Below the pieces are notes generated by a model. The model saw only the letters and a program-made list of their open reading frames with translations. It had not been told where the DNA came from and made no database searches. A stretch of 64,000 bases of DNA, from assembly GCF_003384725.1 (NCBI RefSeq), contig NZ_QNVV01000001.1:372001-436000 (forward strand). Reading direction: 5' to 3'. Origin of the DNA: Chryseobacterium pennipullorum (lineage in GTDB: Bacteria > Bacteroidota > Bacteroidia > Flavobacteriales > Weeksellaceae). A program made the position numbers and the translations under genes. Positions 1 to 9,447 of the stretch are shown piece after piece (position 1 is the stretch's first letter; each line of letters opens with the position of its first letter).

Positions 1-343
1 CACCAAAGCTGCTTCTGAAGTCTGAAAGCGTCTCCACGCTGTCTAATCCTTCTGCGGCACAAAATCTTCCCAATGCAAAAGGAAGGTCTTTGGAAACATT
101 AATGACTACGGTATTATTCAGTTTTGAAGCCTCCTCGTTGAATTTCCTGCTGGAAGCAGCACAGGTAGGCGTATCAATACTTGGAAAAATATTGAAAACC
201 TTTTTCTTTCCTTCAAAGTTTTCCAGTGTTTTTACATTTAACCCGGAATCTACCAGTGCAAAATCTTTTACGGTAGTTCCTACAGATGGTAATGTTCCTA
301 TGGTGTGTACTTCGTTTCCTTTTAAAGTGATGGTCGTAGACAT
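1..343 (-). CDS. tpx: Thiol peroxidase Tpx (partial, C-terminus outside window)
   Basis: Thiol-dependent peroxidase of the peroxiredoxin Tpx family, which reduces hydrogen peroxide and alkyl hydroperoxides with electrons from thioredoxin in the cytosol. Reading the minus strand from the ATG at 343 gives about 114 residues that match the family throughout: NIFPSIDTPTCAAS holds the peroxidatic cysteine (C61) and GRFCAAEG the resolving cysteine (C95). The usual length is about 165 residues, so roughly a third lies beyond base 1. There is no signal peptide, unlike the second Tpx at 19733. A -7 box TACATTTG lies at 364-371 on the minus strand. The gene is divergent from icd. Confidence 0.93.
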   Translation of the reverse strand, partial: MSTTITLKGNEVHTIGTLPSVGTTVKDFALVDSGLNVKTLENFEGKKKVFNIFPSIDTPTCAASSRKFNEEASKLNNTVVINVSKDLPFALGRFCAAEGLDSVETLSDFRSSFG

Positions 344-363
344 AATTATATTTTTTAGTTTTT

Positions 364-371
364 CAAATGTA
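364..371 (-). promoter_or_regulatory. tpx promoter -7 box
   Basis: TACATTTG on the minus strand fits the Bacteroidota -7 consensus TAnnTTTG and sits 20 bases upstream of the tpx ATG. No clear -33 TTG was identified at the expected spacing. Confidence 0.5.
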
Positions 372-465
372 CTTAAAATGTATTTTTTTTGAGCGAAATA
401 AAGGTTAAATAATTCTTAAAGTAAAAAATCTGGGCACAGTATGAATCACAAAATTTAAATTTTAA

Positions 466-2730
<2,265 letters not shown>

Positions 2731-2750
2731 TTTTTCGCATTGATATAGAT

Positions 2751-2782
2751 AAAAAGCTCCTTTTTTTAAAGGGGCTTTTTTT
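2751..2782 (+). terminator. Rho-independent terminator after icd
   Basis: AAAAAGCTCCTTT pairs with AAAGGGGCTTTTT (13 bp, one G-T pair) around a TTTT loop and runs into a T tract, 21 bases after the icd stop. Confidence 0.85.
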
Positions 2783-2813
2783 GTGGGAGGATTATTACTA
2801 TTCGTAATTTAAA

Positions 2814-2865
2814 ACCACCCCGTCAAAAATTCTTTGAATTTTCGCCACCTCTCCAGAGGAGGGAA
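2814..2865. repeat. REP-like intergenic repeat, copy 1
   Basis: About 52 bp almost identical to 9278-9332. It begins ACCACCCCGTC and contains two small hairpins, AAAATTC-TTT-GAATTTT and CTCC-AGA-GGAG. It lies at the 3' ends of two genes (icd and hxlR-type) and is followed by an ACCT-rich stretch (2907-2945) that is also present behind copy 2. Dispersed palindromic intergenic unit; function unknown. Confidence 0.7.
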
Positions 2866-2939
2866 TAATAAACACATACTTACTCATCAAAGTCCGACGT
2901 CTCCCTAATTCCTACAACCTAATATCTGCCACCTCTCAC

Positions 2940-3275
2940 CTACCTATCCTCCACAATCACTCTCCTATGCTCCCTTCCCCAATTGATCATTTCCTGAATG
3001 ATATTTCCAAAAGTTCGGCAGTATTCTGTGGGTTCATATTCTATTAAAACAGGTGTTTCCGGGTAAACGGTGCGTTTTACCAATTTGTTCAGCTCCATAT
3101 CTTTCAGCTCTTTTGAAAGCATTCTGGTGGTAATTCCGGGAATGCTCCGCTCAATTTCCCGGAAACGTCTGTTGCCGTTACAGATTGAATTGATCACAGG
3201 AATTCGCCATTTCCCTCCAATAAAATAAAGGGTATCCTGCAGGGCTCTAAGTTCTTCGGTCTGATCTCTTTCCAT
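2940..3275 (-). CDS. HxlR-family winged-helix transcriptional regulator
   Basis: Small DNA-binding regulator of the HxlR/YodB family, about 111 residues. Visible are the family landmarks FIGGKWRIPVINSI (helix 1), FREIERSIPGITTRMLSKELKDMELNKLV (recognition helix and wing lead-in) and the C-terminal IIQEMINWG dimer helix. The N-terminal redox cysteine of YodB-type members is absent; the only early cysteine is in SICNGN. The frame extends to ATG 3299, but a minus-strand -7 box (3281-3288) lies inside that extension, so ATG 3275 is chosen and the mRNA would be nearly leaderless. Divergent from the SDR gene at 3378, which it probably controls. Confidence 0.88.
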   Translation of the reverse strand: MERDQTEELRALQDTLYFIGGKWRIPVINSICNGNRRFREIERSIPGITTRMLSKELKDMELNKLVKRTVYPETPVLIEYEPTEYCRTFGNIIQEMINWGREHRRVIVEDR

Positions 3276-3280
3276 AGTTG

Positions 3281-3288
3281 CAAAGTTA
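3281..3288 (-). promoter_or_regulatory. -7 box of the HxlR-type gene
   Basis: TAACTTTG on the minus strand, a perfect TAnnTTTG box, 5 bases before the ATG at 3275. It implies a leaderless or nearly leaderless transcript. Confidence 0.5.
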
Positions 3289-3306
3289 AGTGATATCATG
3301 AATGAT

Positions 3307-3347
3307 ATTGGTATACTCCGTGATACTGGTTACAAAAGTATACCAAT
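3307..3347. promoter_or_regulatory. Palindromic operator between HxlR-type and SDR genes
   Basis: Perfect 11-bp inverted repeat ATTGGTATACT (3307-3317) / AGTATACCAAT (3337-3347) with a 19-base spacer. It lies between two outward-facing -7 boxes (3281-3288 minus, 3354-3361 plus), so each arm falls near the -33 region of one promoter. HxlR proteins bind such dyads next to their own gene, so this is inferred to be the autoregulatory operator. Confidence 0.7.
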
Positions 3348-3353
3348 TTGAAA

Positions 3354-3361
3354 TAACTTTG
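3354..3361 (+). promoter_or_regulatory. -7 box of the SDR gene
   Basis: TAACTTTG, a perfect TAnnTTTG box, 16 bases before the ATG at 3378 and 6 bases after the right arm of the operator. Confidence 0.55.
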
Positions 3362-3377
3362 TCAAAAAAATTTTACA

Positions 3378-4124
3378 ATGAAAAAATTAAGTAATAAAAT
3401 AGCTGTTGTAACAGGAGGAAACAGCGGAATTGGATTTGCCGCGGCCAAAGAACTTATTTCAGAAGGAGCAACGGTCATTATCACTGGAAGACGAAAAGAA
3501 GCTGTAGAAAAAGCAGCCCAGGAACTTGGAGCGATTTCGTTCATTGCAGATCAGGCTAACCTTGATGATATTGATTTATTGAAGAAGGAAGTGGAGAAAC
3601 AATTTGGAAAAGTAGACATTCTGTTCGTCAATGCAGGCATTACAGGAAGCCTAACGCCAATTGAGAATATGGATGTTGAAAATTTTGATCAGGTGATGAA
3701 TATTAATTTCAGAGGAGCTTATTTTACATTAAGCAAATTCATTCCTTTATTGAATGACGGAGCTTCTGTTGTATTTTTATCATCCATTGTGGCTTCTACT
3801 TATAGCCCCAACAGTTCAGCGTATCAGGCAAGCAAAGCTGCATTGAACTCCATTGCAAAAACAGCAGCGGCAGAACTGGCTCCAAGAAAAATCAGAGTGA
3901 ATATCATAAGCCCCGGTCCCATAAAAACTGAGATTATGAGCAAAGCCGGTCTTGATGCAGAAACTTTGAAAGATATTCAAAATCATCTCATCGATCAGAT
4001 TCCATTGAAAAAAATGGGAACAGCTGAAGAAGTTGCCAAACTGGTTATTTATTTATCAGATGATCAGATTTCAAGTTATGTCACAGGAACCGAAATTGTG
4101 ATAGACGGTGGTATTACATTATAA
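3378..4124 (+). CDS. SDR-family NAD(P)-dependent oxidoreductase
   Basis: Classical short-chain dehydrogenase/reductase, 248 residues, the standard length. Cofactor loop TGGNSGIG at residues 12-19, NAG at 85-87, catalytic S136, Y149 and K153 (YQASK), and the PG motif after strand 6 (ISPGPIKTEI). The ITGRRK end of strand 2 carries basic residues, which favours NADPH. The substrate is not predictable. Pairs of an HxlR regulator and a divergent SDR are usually inducible by small electrophiles or quinones; here that is inference. Closed by a hairpin at 4141. Confidence 0.92.
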   Translation: MKKLSNKIAVVTGGNSGIGFAAAKELISEGATVIITGRRKEAVEKAAQELGAISFIADQANLDDIDLLKKEVEKQFGKVDILFVNAGITGSLTPIENMDVENFDQVMNINFRGAYFTLSKFIPLLNDGASVVFLSSIVASTYSPNSSAYQASKAALNSIAKTAAAELAPRKIRVNIISPGPIKTEIMSKAGLDAETLKDIQNHLIDQIPLKKMGTAEEVAKLVIYLSDDQISSYVTGTEIVIDGGITL

Positions 4125-4140
4125 ATAACAGATCAATCAA

Positions 4141-4169
4141 ATCCCGGTAACACAATTACCGGGATTTTT
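4141..4169 (+). terminator. Rho-independent terminator after SDR gene
   Basis: ATCCCGGTAA / TTACCGGGAT (10 bp, perfect) with loop CACAA, then TTTT. Confidence 0.88.
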
Positions 4170-4194
4170 CTTGTTAATTTTCAGGGCTAAAAAT

Positions 4195-4268
4195 TCCGGA
4201 TTCACCTTTTAATTTGTCCGGATTGGCCTTTTTTTCATTTCACCTTACAGAGTGACCACTTACTTTTG
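4195..4268 (+). promoter_or_regulatory. Regulated promoter of the haem-protein operon (putative LytTR site)
   Basis: Contains direct repeats TCCGGATT at 4195-4202 and 4217-4224, starts 22 bp apart, and a -7 box TACTTTTG at 4261-4268. The block 4199-4221 is identical in 22 of 23 positions to 7809-7831 in front of the DUF1223 gene, and in both promoters exactly 39 bases separate this block from the -7 box. Response regulators with LytTR domains bind pairs of direct repeats about two helical turns apart; the LytTR gene lies between the two operons. Binding itself is inference. Confidence 0.65.
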
Positions 4269-4296
4269 ATTCGGAAAATTAAAAACAATACTCATT

Positions 4297-5277
4297 ATGG
4301 ATACCGTAAAAAAAAGAAAAAATCCTATTGCTATACTATTTCTGGCAATGCTGGGAGTTTTGGGAGGACTGCAGTTATGGAATCAACCATTGGAAGGAAA
4401 ACCGGTTACAAAAAAAATAGAAGCTCCCAGGGAAGTGATCAGTATTCTTGAAAACTCATGCTTCAGCTGTCATTCCAACCAGCAGAATCTAAGTTGGTAT
4501 GATCAAATCGCTCCTTTTTCCTGGGCTGTGAATAAAGACATCAAGAGGGCCAGAGAAGTTCTGAATTTTTCAGAATGGGAAAAAAAATCTCCTGCTGAAC
4601 ATAAGGGAAATATGTATGCAATTCTCAATATGATGCAGAGCGGGAAAATGCCTCTTCATGAATACACACTTCTGCATCCTTCAGCTAAGATTACAAAAAA
4701 AGATATTGAAACCATCAAAAAATATACGCTCTCATTATCTCCGGTAAATCCGGCAGCTCAACATAAAAAAGAACCTCAACAATCCCCAACATCATCTGCT
4801 GCAGCCCCAACAAAGCTTCCGGTTTCGCCCAATTGAGTTCAGTATACTCCTGATTTCAAAAACTGGAAAGTCATCAGTATGAGTACGCTCTTTGACAACT
4901 CCATCCGTGTCATCTATGGAAATGATATTGCTGTACAAGCTGTGGAAACAGAAAACTTTCATCCATGGCCAGACGGAAGTATTGTTGTAAAATCCGTGTG
5001 GAAACAGGAAGAACTACCGGACGGGGAAATCAGACCAGGAAAATTTATCAATGCTCAGTTTATGGTAAAAGATTCCCAACAATATCGGGACACTGAAGGA
5101 TGGGGATTTGCGAAATTCTCTGGAGACGACCTCCATCCAACAGGGAAAAATGCCTCTTTCGCCAAAGAATCATGCATTGCCTGCCACAGGCAGCTCGCAG
5201 AGAAAACAGGGTATCTTTTTGATGTTCCTATGAAAGTAAATACTCAAAGATTAATCCAAAATTTAGAGAAGAAATGA
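4297..5277 (+). pseudogene. Haem-binding domain / cytochrome P460 fusion, interrupted by in-frame TGA
   Basis: Two open stretches, 4297-4836 (179 aa) and 4879-5277 (132 aa), lie in the same frame and read through continuously if the TGA at 4834-4836 is ignored. The first part has an N-terminal membrane anchor (residues 9-28) and a haem_bd domain with CFSCH (C55, C58, H59). The second part, starting directly after the TGA with VQYTPDFKNWKVIS, is a cytochrome P460 domain with CIACH near residue 293. Such fusions of about 320 residues are single genes in related bacteria. TGA is one base from GGA (Gly). Either a nonsense mutation or a sequencing error; as read, only the anchored mono-haem half would be made, or the second half restarts at ATG 4879. 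Predicted periplasmic c-type haem protein; reaction unknown. Confidence 0.8.
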
Positions 5278-5717
5278 AAAATACAATCCTCATCTTATTG
5301 GTAAGCCTTATTTGTCTTACTGCTTGCAACAAAGAAAGCAATGATAAAGACAGTGCCCTTTCAAGAGTTGTTTTCGATCCGGGCCCACTCAAATTTATTT
5401 CAAACTCATTAAATCCCAAGAAAAAAACCATGTCCGCTTTATATGGTAATAAAAAAGCTTTAGAGTCTTTATCAAAGGAAAGCCAGACACCGGAAGCAGG
5501 CGCTTTGATGAAACTGGTCACCTGGAAATACCATGATAATCCTCAATATATCGGTGGAACTATTACCGGGGAATTGGTAAGCATAGAAACCATTCAGGCT
5601 GATGATGCCGGGGGAATTTCTTATGATGTTAGAAATGATATGGCCGAAACCACGTTCCCTAACAAGGCAGAAAGAATACAGTATTTCATGAGTTACCGTC
5701 CGGTCAGCAGACCATAA
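5274..5717 (+). CDS. Cytochrome P460-like lipoprotein without haem motif
   Basis: 147 residues with a lipoprotein signal peptide (LICLTAC, lipidated Cys18), so membrane anchored on the periplasmic side or beyond. It overlaps the previous stop as ATGA, showing translational coupling to the haem gene. The segment from MSALYGNKKAL to VTWKYHDNPQYIGGTITGELVSIETI follows the P460-family pattern, but no CxxCH is present. It may be a non-haem partner of the upstream protein. Function unknown; operon membership is well supported. Confidence 0.75.
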   Translation: MKNTILILLVSLICLTACNKESNDKDSALSRVVFDPGPLKFISNSLNPKKKTMSALYGNKKALESLSKESQTPEAGALMKLVTWKYHDNPQYIGGTITGELVSIETIQADDAGGISYDVRNDMAETTFPNKAERIQYFMSYRPVSRP

Positions 5718-5857
5718 AGCACCATTCAGAATTACTTTGTGATACTCTCTCTGATCGTGTCTGTGAATAGTACTTTGGACAATTTTCCATTTCACTATTG
5801 ATCATAATATTATCAGTAAAAAACATTAATTTAACCTTTTTTAAATCAGCAGATTTC

Positions 5858-6871
5858 ATGCAAGAGCAAAAAGTAAAAATATCACAGGCCATTATCTGGA
5901 TCAGCTCTGTCTTTCTGGGCATTCTATCCTCCGTACCTCAGCTTGCTTCCCATCAGTTCAACTGGAAAGAGGCTATGGTAAACTCAGCGATTACAGCGGC
6001 CTTTTCTGTGATCATGTGGTATATTAATATTTATATGCTAAACCGCACGAAAAAACGGAGACAGCATATCTCCTACTCAAGACTGATGGTGGTTCTTGCT
6101 TTCGGGATGGTGATTATGTTTGGGCTGGCATGGATTCAGCAACTGATTCTCTCCCATATAAATTTTGGACCGGTTATGCTGATGATTGAGGTTCGCGGAA
6201 TTCTAATCAATCTGGTATGCTATATGTTCCTGAATCTTCTTCAGAATAACTATACCGGTCAGCAGGTATTGCTTGAATTGGAAAAGGTAAAAAGTGATAA
6301 TCTGGGGGCTCAGTACGAACTATTAAAACAACAGATCAACCCTCATTTTCTTTTCAACAGTCTGAACACCTTAAAACTGATGGCAGAAACACATGATGAG
6401 GAAACGGTTGATTTTATTGTAAAACTTTCTGATTTTTATAGATTTACTCTTGAAAGCAGAAAATTAGATTTGATCAGTATTCAGGAAGAAATGAAAATCG
6501 TAGATGCGTATCTTTTTCTTCAAAAGGCGCGTTTTGGAGAAGGTATCCTGTTCACTAATCAACTTGGAGAGGAAGCCACAGCAACTCTTATCCCGCCTTT
6601 TACGCTTCAACTGCTGGTAGAAAACTGTATCAAACACAATATTGTTTCTCAGAGTAAACCTTTGCATATTAAAATATATACCTCCGGCGATACCATTACC
6701 ATTGAAAATGCTATACAGCGAAAAATAAATCCTGAAGATTCATTGGGAGTCGGACTAGACAACATTAAAATGCGGTATAAGCACTTGCTGGAAAAAGACA
6801 TTACAATTAATTCTGACGAAAAAACTTTTCAGATAAAACTACCATTAATTCATGAATATAATCATTATTGA
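5858..6871 (+). CDS. LytS-type sensor histidine kinase
   Basis: Sensor kinase of the His_kinase family (LytS/YehU class), about 337 residues. Four membrane helices fill the first ~130 residues, followed by a short coiled segment and the phosphoacceptor motif QQINPHFLFNSLNTLKLM, then an ATPase domain with the N box (LLVENCIKHNI) and a G box (GVGLDNIKMRYKHL). There is no separate extracytoplasmic domain, so the signal is probably sensed in the membrane. The frame is open from ATG 5798; ATG 5858 (MQEQKVKISQ) is preferred. It overlaps the response regulator gene by 20 bases. Confidence 0.92.
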   Translation: MQEQKVKISQAIIWISSVFLGILSSVPQLASHQFNWKEAMVNSAITAAFSVIMWYINIYMLNRTKKRRQHISYSRLMVVLAFGMVIMFGLAWIQQLILSHINFGPVMLMIEVRGILINLVCYMFLNLLQNNYTGQQVLLELEKVKSDNLGAQYELLKQQINPHFLFNSLNTLKLMAETHDEETVDFIVKLSDFYRFTLESRKLDLISIQEEMKIVDAYLFLQKARFGEGILFTNQLGEEATATLIPPFTLQLLVENCIKHNIVSQSKPLHIKIYTSGDTITIENAIQRKINPEDSLGVGLDNIKMRYKHLLEKDITINSDEKTFQIKLPLIHEYNHY

Positions 6872-7610
6872 AGATGAATTCAGGGCTGCAAAATCCCTAC
6901 AGAGTTTAATATCAGATTTAAAACCCGACTCGAAAATACTGGGTGTTTACGACAGTATTGAAACTAGTATTGAAGGTTTAAAGGAGCTCCAGCCCGATCT
7001 TATTTTTATGGACATCCATCTTTCGGACGGACTCTCATTTGAAATTTTCAAATCGGTGGACATCAGCTGCCCCATCGTTTTTTGTACTGCCTTTGATCAG
7101 TATATGCTGGATGCCTTTAAAAGCAAAGGAGTTGATTACGTTCTAAAACCATTCTCCAGAGAAGATATTTCTGAAGCCTTACGAAAGGTTGATGAACTGA
7201 AAAAATTCTTTCGGAAACATGATCTCCCCGATCTGGAGTTGTTGATCAGGAAAATCAACCCACCCTCTGGTAAAAGCAGCTTCCTGGTTTTTAAAAATCA
7301 AAAATATGCCACAATTCCTACCGAGGAGGTTGCCTACTTTTATATTCAAAATGAAATGACGCATCTGGTCACATTTACCAAAGAGCAATTTCCGCTTACA
7401 CAACCTTTGGGTCAGGTGGCGGAGCAGGTTTCTGACAAGCAATTCTTTAGAATCAACAGGCAGTACCTTGTTAATTTCAAAGCAATTAAAGAGATGGAGC
7501 ATTATTTTCAACGTAAAATCTTGGTAAAACTTACCATTGAAACTCCTGAAAAGCTTCTTATTAATAAAGAAAAGACCCATAGTTTCTTCACCTGGCTGGA
7601 GGACAGATAG
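6852..7610 (+). CDS. LytTR-family response regulator
   Basis: 252 residues: receiver domain (1-120) with acidic pocket E7/D8, phosphoacceptor D54 (IFMDIHL), and K of VLKPF, followed by a LytTR DNA-binding domain (about 150-250; FRINRQYLVNFKAIKEM). Its kinase gene overlaps upstream. LytTR proteins bind two direct repeats. The flanking operons at 4297 and 7895 carry matched direct-repeat elements, so this regulator probably controls both neighbours. A hairpin terminator follows at 7692. Confidence 0.93.
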   Translation: MNIIIIEDEFRAAKSLQSLISDLKPDSKILGVYDSIETSIEGLKELQPDLIFMDIHLSDGLSFEIFKSVDISCPIVFCTAFDQYMLDAFKSKGVDYVLKPFSREDISEALRKVDELKKFFRKHDLPDLELLIRKINPPSGKSSFLVFKNQKYATIPTEEVAYFYIQNEMTHLVTFTKEQFPLTQPLGQVAEQVSDKQFFRINRQYLVNFKAIKEMEHYFQRKILVKLTIETPEKLLINKEKTHSFFTWLEDR

Positions 7611-7691
7611 AAGAGTTATGTAGCTGCAGGTTGGATACTGGAAGTACTTTTAGTCAGTTACAATAAACAGATGCATTTTGAGATATAGTAT

Positions 7692-7722
7692 ACCCTTGAT
7701 TGTCATGATCAGGGTTTCTTTT
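7692..7722 (+). terminator. Terminator after LytTR regulator
   Basis: ACCC-TGAT pairs with ATCA-GGGT with one bulged T, loop of about 7, followed by TTTCTTTT. Confidence 0.65.
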
Positions 7723-7804
7723 ATTTAAGGTTCTATAACACTCCACAAAATTCCTACATCCCTCATCCTTACTTCAATCTAAAATATATTTCCCTTCACG
7801 ATTT

Positions 7805-7878
7805 TCCCGATTCACGTTTTAATTTGTCCGGTTAATCCTTCTTTATATTCTTTTGCCTTTACAGAGTGTCTACTTTTG
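7805..7878 (+). promoter_or_regulatory. Regulated promoter of DUF1223-DoxX operon (putative LytTR site)
   Basis: Copy of the element at 4195-4268: block 7809-7831 matches 4199-4221 at 22 of 23 positions, 39 bases separate it from the -7 box TACTTTTG (7871-7878), and the TACAGAGTG just before the -7 box is also shared. The half-sites here are TCCCGATT (7805) and TCCGGTTA (7827), again 22 bp apart. The conserved spacing argues for an activator site upstream of RNA polymerase. Confidence 0.65.
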
Positions 7879-7894
7879 AATCAAATTAAAAGAT

Positions 7895-8671
7895 ATGATA
7901 CTAAAAAATGTAATGACAGTAAGTGCTTTTACGGCCTTATTGTTTGCTGCTTCAGCATTTATCCATCAACATAAAATGCCAAAAACAGAACAGCATTCAA
8001 CACCGGAAAATAGTGGTTTTGCTGTTTTGGAACTGTTCACCTCAGAAGGTTGTTCGAGCTGTCCGGCAGCAGAAGAACTGATGGGACAAATTGAAAAAGA
8101 ATATAAGGACGAACCTGTTTATCTTCTCTCGTACCATGTTGATTACTGGAATCGCCTTGGATGGAAAGACCGGTTCAGTAATGCTGAGAATTCACAGAGG
8201 CAACAGCAGTACAGCCGTATCTTAAATTCACAGGTTTATACCCCTCAGTTGGTTGTCAATGGAAAAACGGAATTTGTGGGCTCTGATGAAACCAATATCA
8301 AAAATACAATCCGGGAAGCCTTATTCTCCTCTAAAAAAACAAATGTTGCATTATCGGCAAACGTTTCTCAGAAGGAAATCAATGTACAGTATAAAACCTC
8401 TGCCACTGATCTTAAAAATATACTTCTTGTTAATCTGGTTGAAAAACATTCTTCTACCCAGGTAGGAAAAGGTGAGAATGAAGGCCGTCATCTGCATCAC
8501 TGGCAGATTGTTCACAAGCAAAATCAGATTTCACTGAACAAGCAGGCGGAAGGAACAACAACATTTAAACTTCCGGAAGGCTTTTCTCCTGAAAACTGGG
8601 AAGTAATAGCTTTTATTCAAAATCCAAAAACGGGAGAGATATCAGGATCAGCAAAAACAATTTTCAAATAA
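7895..8671 (+). CDS. DUF1223 family protein (thioredoxin-like fold, secreted)
   Basis: 258 residues with an N-terminal signal or anchor segment (about 1-23). Family signature VLELFTSEGCSSCPAAEEL with a CxxC pair (C53, C56), then LSYHVDYWNRLGWKDRFS and VYTPQLVVNGKTEFVGS, all characteristic of DUF1223. The family has a thioredoxin-like fold and unknown substrate; a periplasmic thiol-redox role is inference. The gene lies 45 bases before the DoxX gene, and its promoter carries the element shared with the haem operon, so both probably answer the same signal. Confidence 0.88.
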   Translation: MILKNVMTVSAFTALLFAASAFIHQHKMPKTEQHSTPENSGFAVLELFTSEGCSSCPAAEELMGQIEKEYKDEPVYLLSYHVDYWNRLGWKDRFSNAENSQRQQQYSRILNSQVYTPQLVVNGKTEFVGSDETNIKNTIREALFSSKKTNVALSANVSQKEINVQYKTSATDLKNILLVNLVEKHSSTQVGKGENEGRHLHHWQIVHKQNQISLNKQAEGTTTFKLPEGFSPENWEVIAFIQNPKTGEISGSAKTIFK

Positions 8672-8716
8672 TTTTCACATAATATATTAATAATAACAAC
8701 TAAAAATAATACTACA

Positions 8717-9112
8717 ATGAAAACAAAAACAACAAAAATCATCTATTGGGCAGGCGCTATTTTTATGTCATTATGGTTCGGAGCCAGTGGTTTCTTTGAA
8801 CTCACAAAAAATCCTGTCGTATGGGACATTACTCAACAACTTGGCTATCCGTCTCATTTTATTTATATACTGGGAGTTTTTAAAATTTCAGGTGTTCTTG
8901 TTCTTCTTCTTCTTCCTAACAAATTAATGAGGTTGAAAGAATGGGTATTTGCAGGAATGTTTTTCGATATTATTTTTGCTTTCTTTTCAAAAATTGCGGT
9001 ACTGGGTTTTCCAACTACAATAGACGCAATAGTCGCTTTCTCTGTACTTACAATGACTTATCTGATGTTCAGAAAGCTGTATTCTACCGAGCTGGTATTT
9101 GGAGAAGCTTAA
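8717..9112 (+). CDS. DoxX-like membrane protein
   Basis: 131 residues with four hydrophobic helices and the DoxX-like pattern (GASGFFELTKNP, LGVFKISGVLVLLLP, EWVFAGMFFDIIFAFFSKIA). These proteins are inner-membrane subunits with suspected quinone or thiol redox roles; the function here is not established. Second gene of the DUF1223 operon. Confidence 0.85.
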   Translation: MKTKTTKIIYWAGAIFMSLWFGASGFFELTKNPVVWDITQQLGYPSHFIYILGVFKISGVLVLLLLPNKLMRLKEWVFAGMFFDIIFAFFSKIAVLGFPTTIDAIVAFSVLTMTYLMFRKLYSTELVFGEA

Positions 9113-9145
9113 CGGTAATAAACTCTAATTTTTCTTATGTATAAA

Positions 9146-9178
9146 AACAGATCCTCTCGTTGCCCGGGAGGATTTGTT
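9146..9178 (+). terminator. Hairpin after DoxX-like gene
   Basis: AACAGATCCTC / GAGGATTTGTT (11 bp, one G-T pair) with a GC-rich loop. The following T tract is weak, so termination is probable but not certain. Confidence 0.55.
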
Positions 9179-9277
9179 GTATATGTTGATGATTAATAAG
9201 TTTTGGCTAAAGCCGGATGAGTAAGTATTTATTGAAAAAGCGGACTAAAGTCAGCTATTGATTGAATCCCTTTTATA

Positions 9278-9332
9278 AACCACCCCGTCAAAAATCCTTT
9301 GAATTTTTGCCACCCCTCCAGAGGAGGGGAAT
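9278..9332. repeat. REP-like intergenic repeat, copy 2
   Basis: Near-identical to 2814-2865, with the better hairpin CCCCTC-CAGAG-GAGGGG. It is followed at 9404-9450 by the same ACCT-rich text (CTGCAACC, ATCTGCCACCT) that follows copy 1. It makes up most of the 335-base gap 9113-9447 together with the hairpin at 9146; nothing else is evident there. Confidence 0.7.
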
Positions 9333-9447
9333 GCCAAGCACTTTATGACGATTGGTTAAGATGATATTTTCCTTATTTAAAATTTCTATTTGTCGCACTT
9401 AATCCTTAATCCCTGCAACCTATTACCTACTATCTGCCACCTATTAC

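Noticed and set aside
5857..6852. Insertion sequence or transposase anywhere in the window
   Set aside because: No transposase-like product or terminal inverted repeats were found; the acquired-looking OLD-like gene has no mobility gene beside it.
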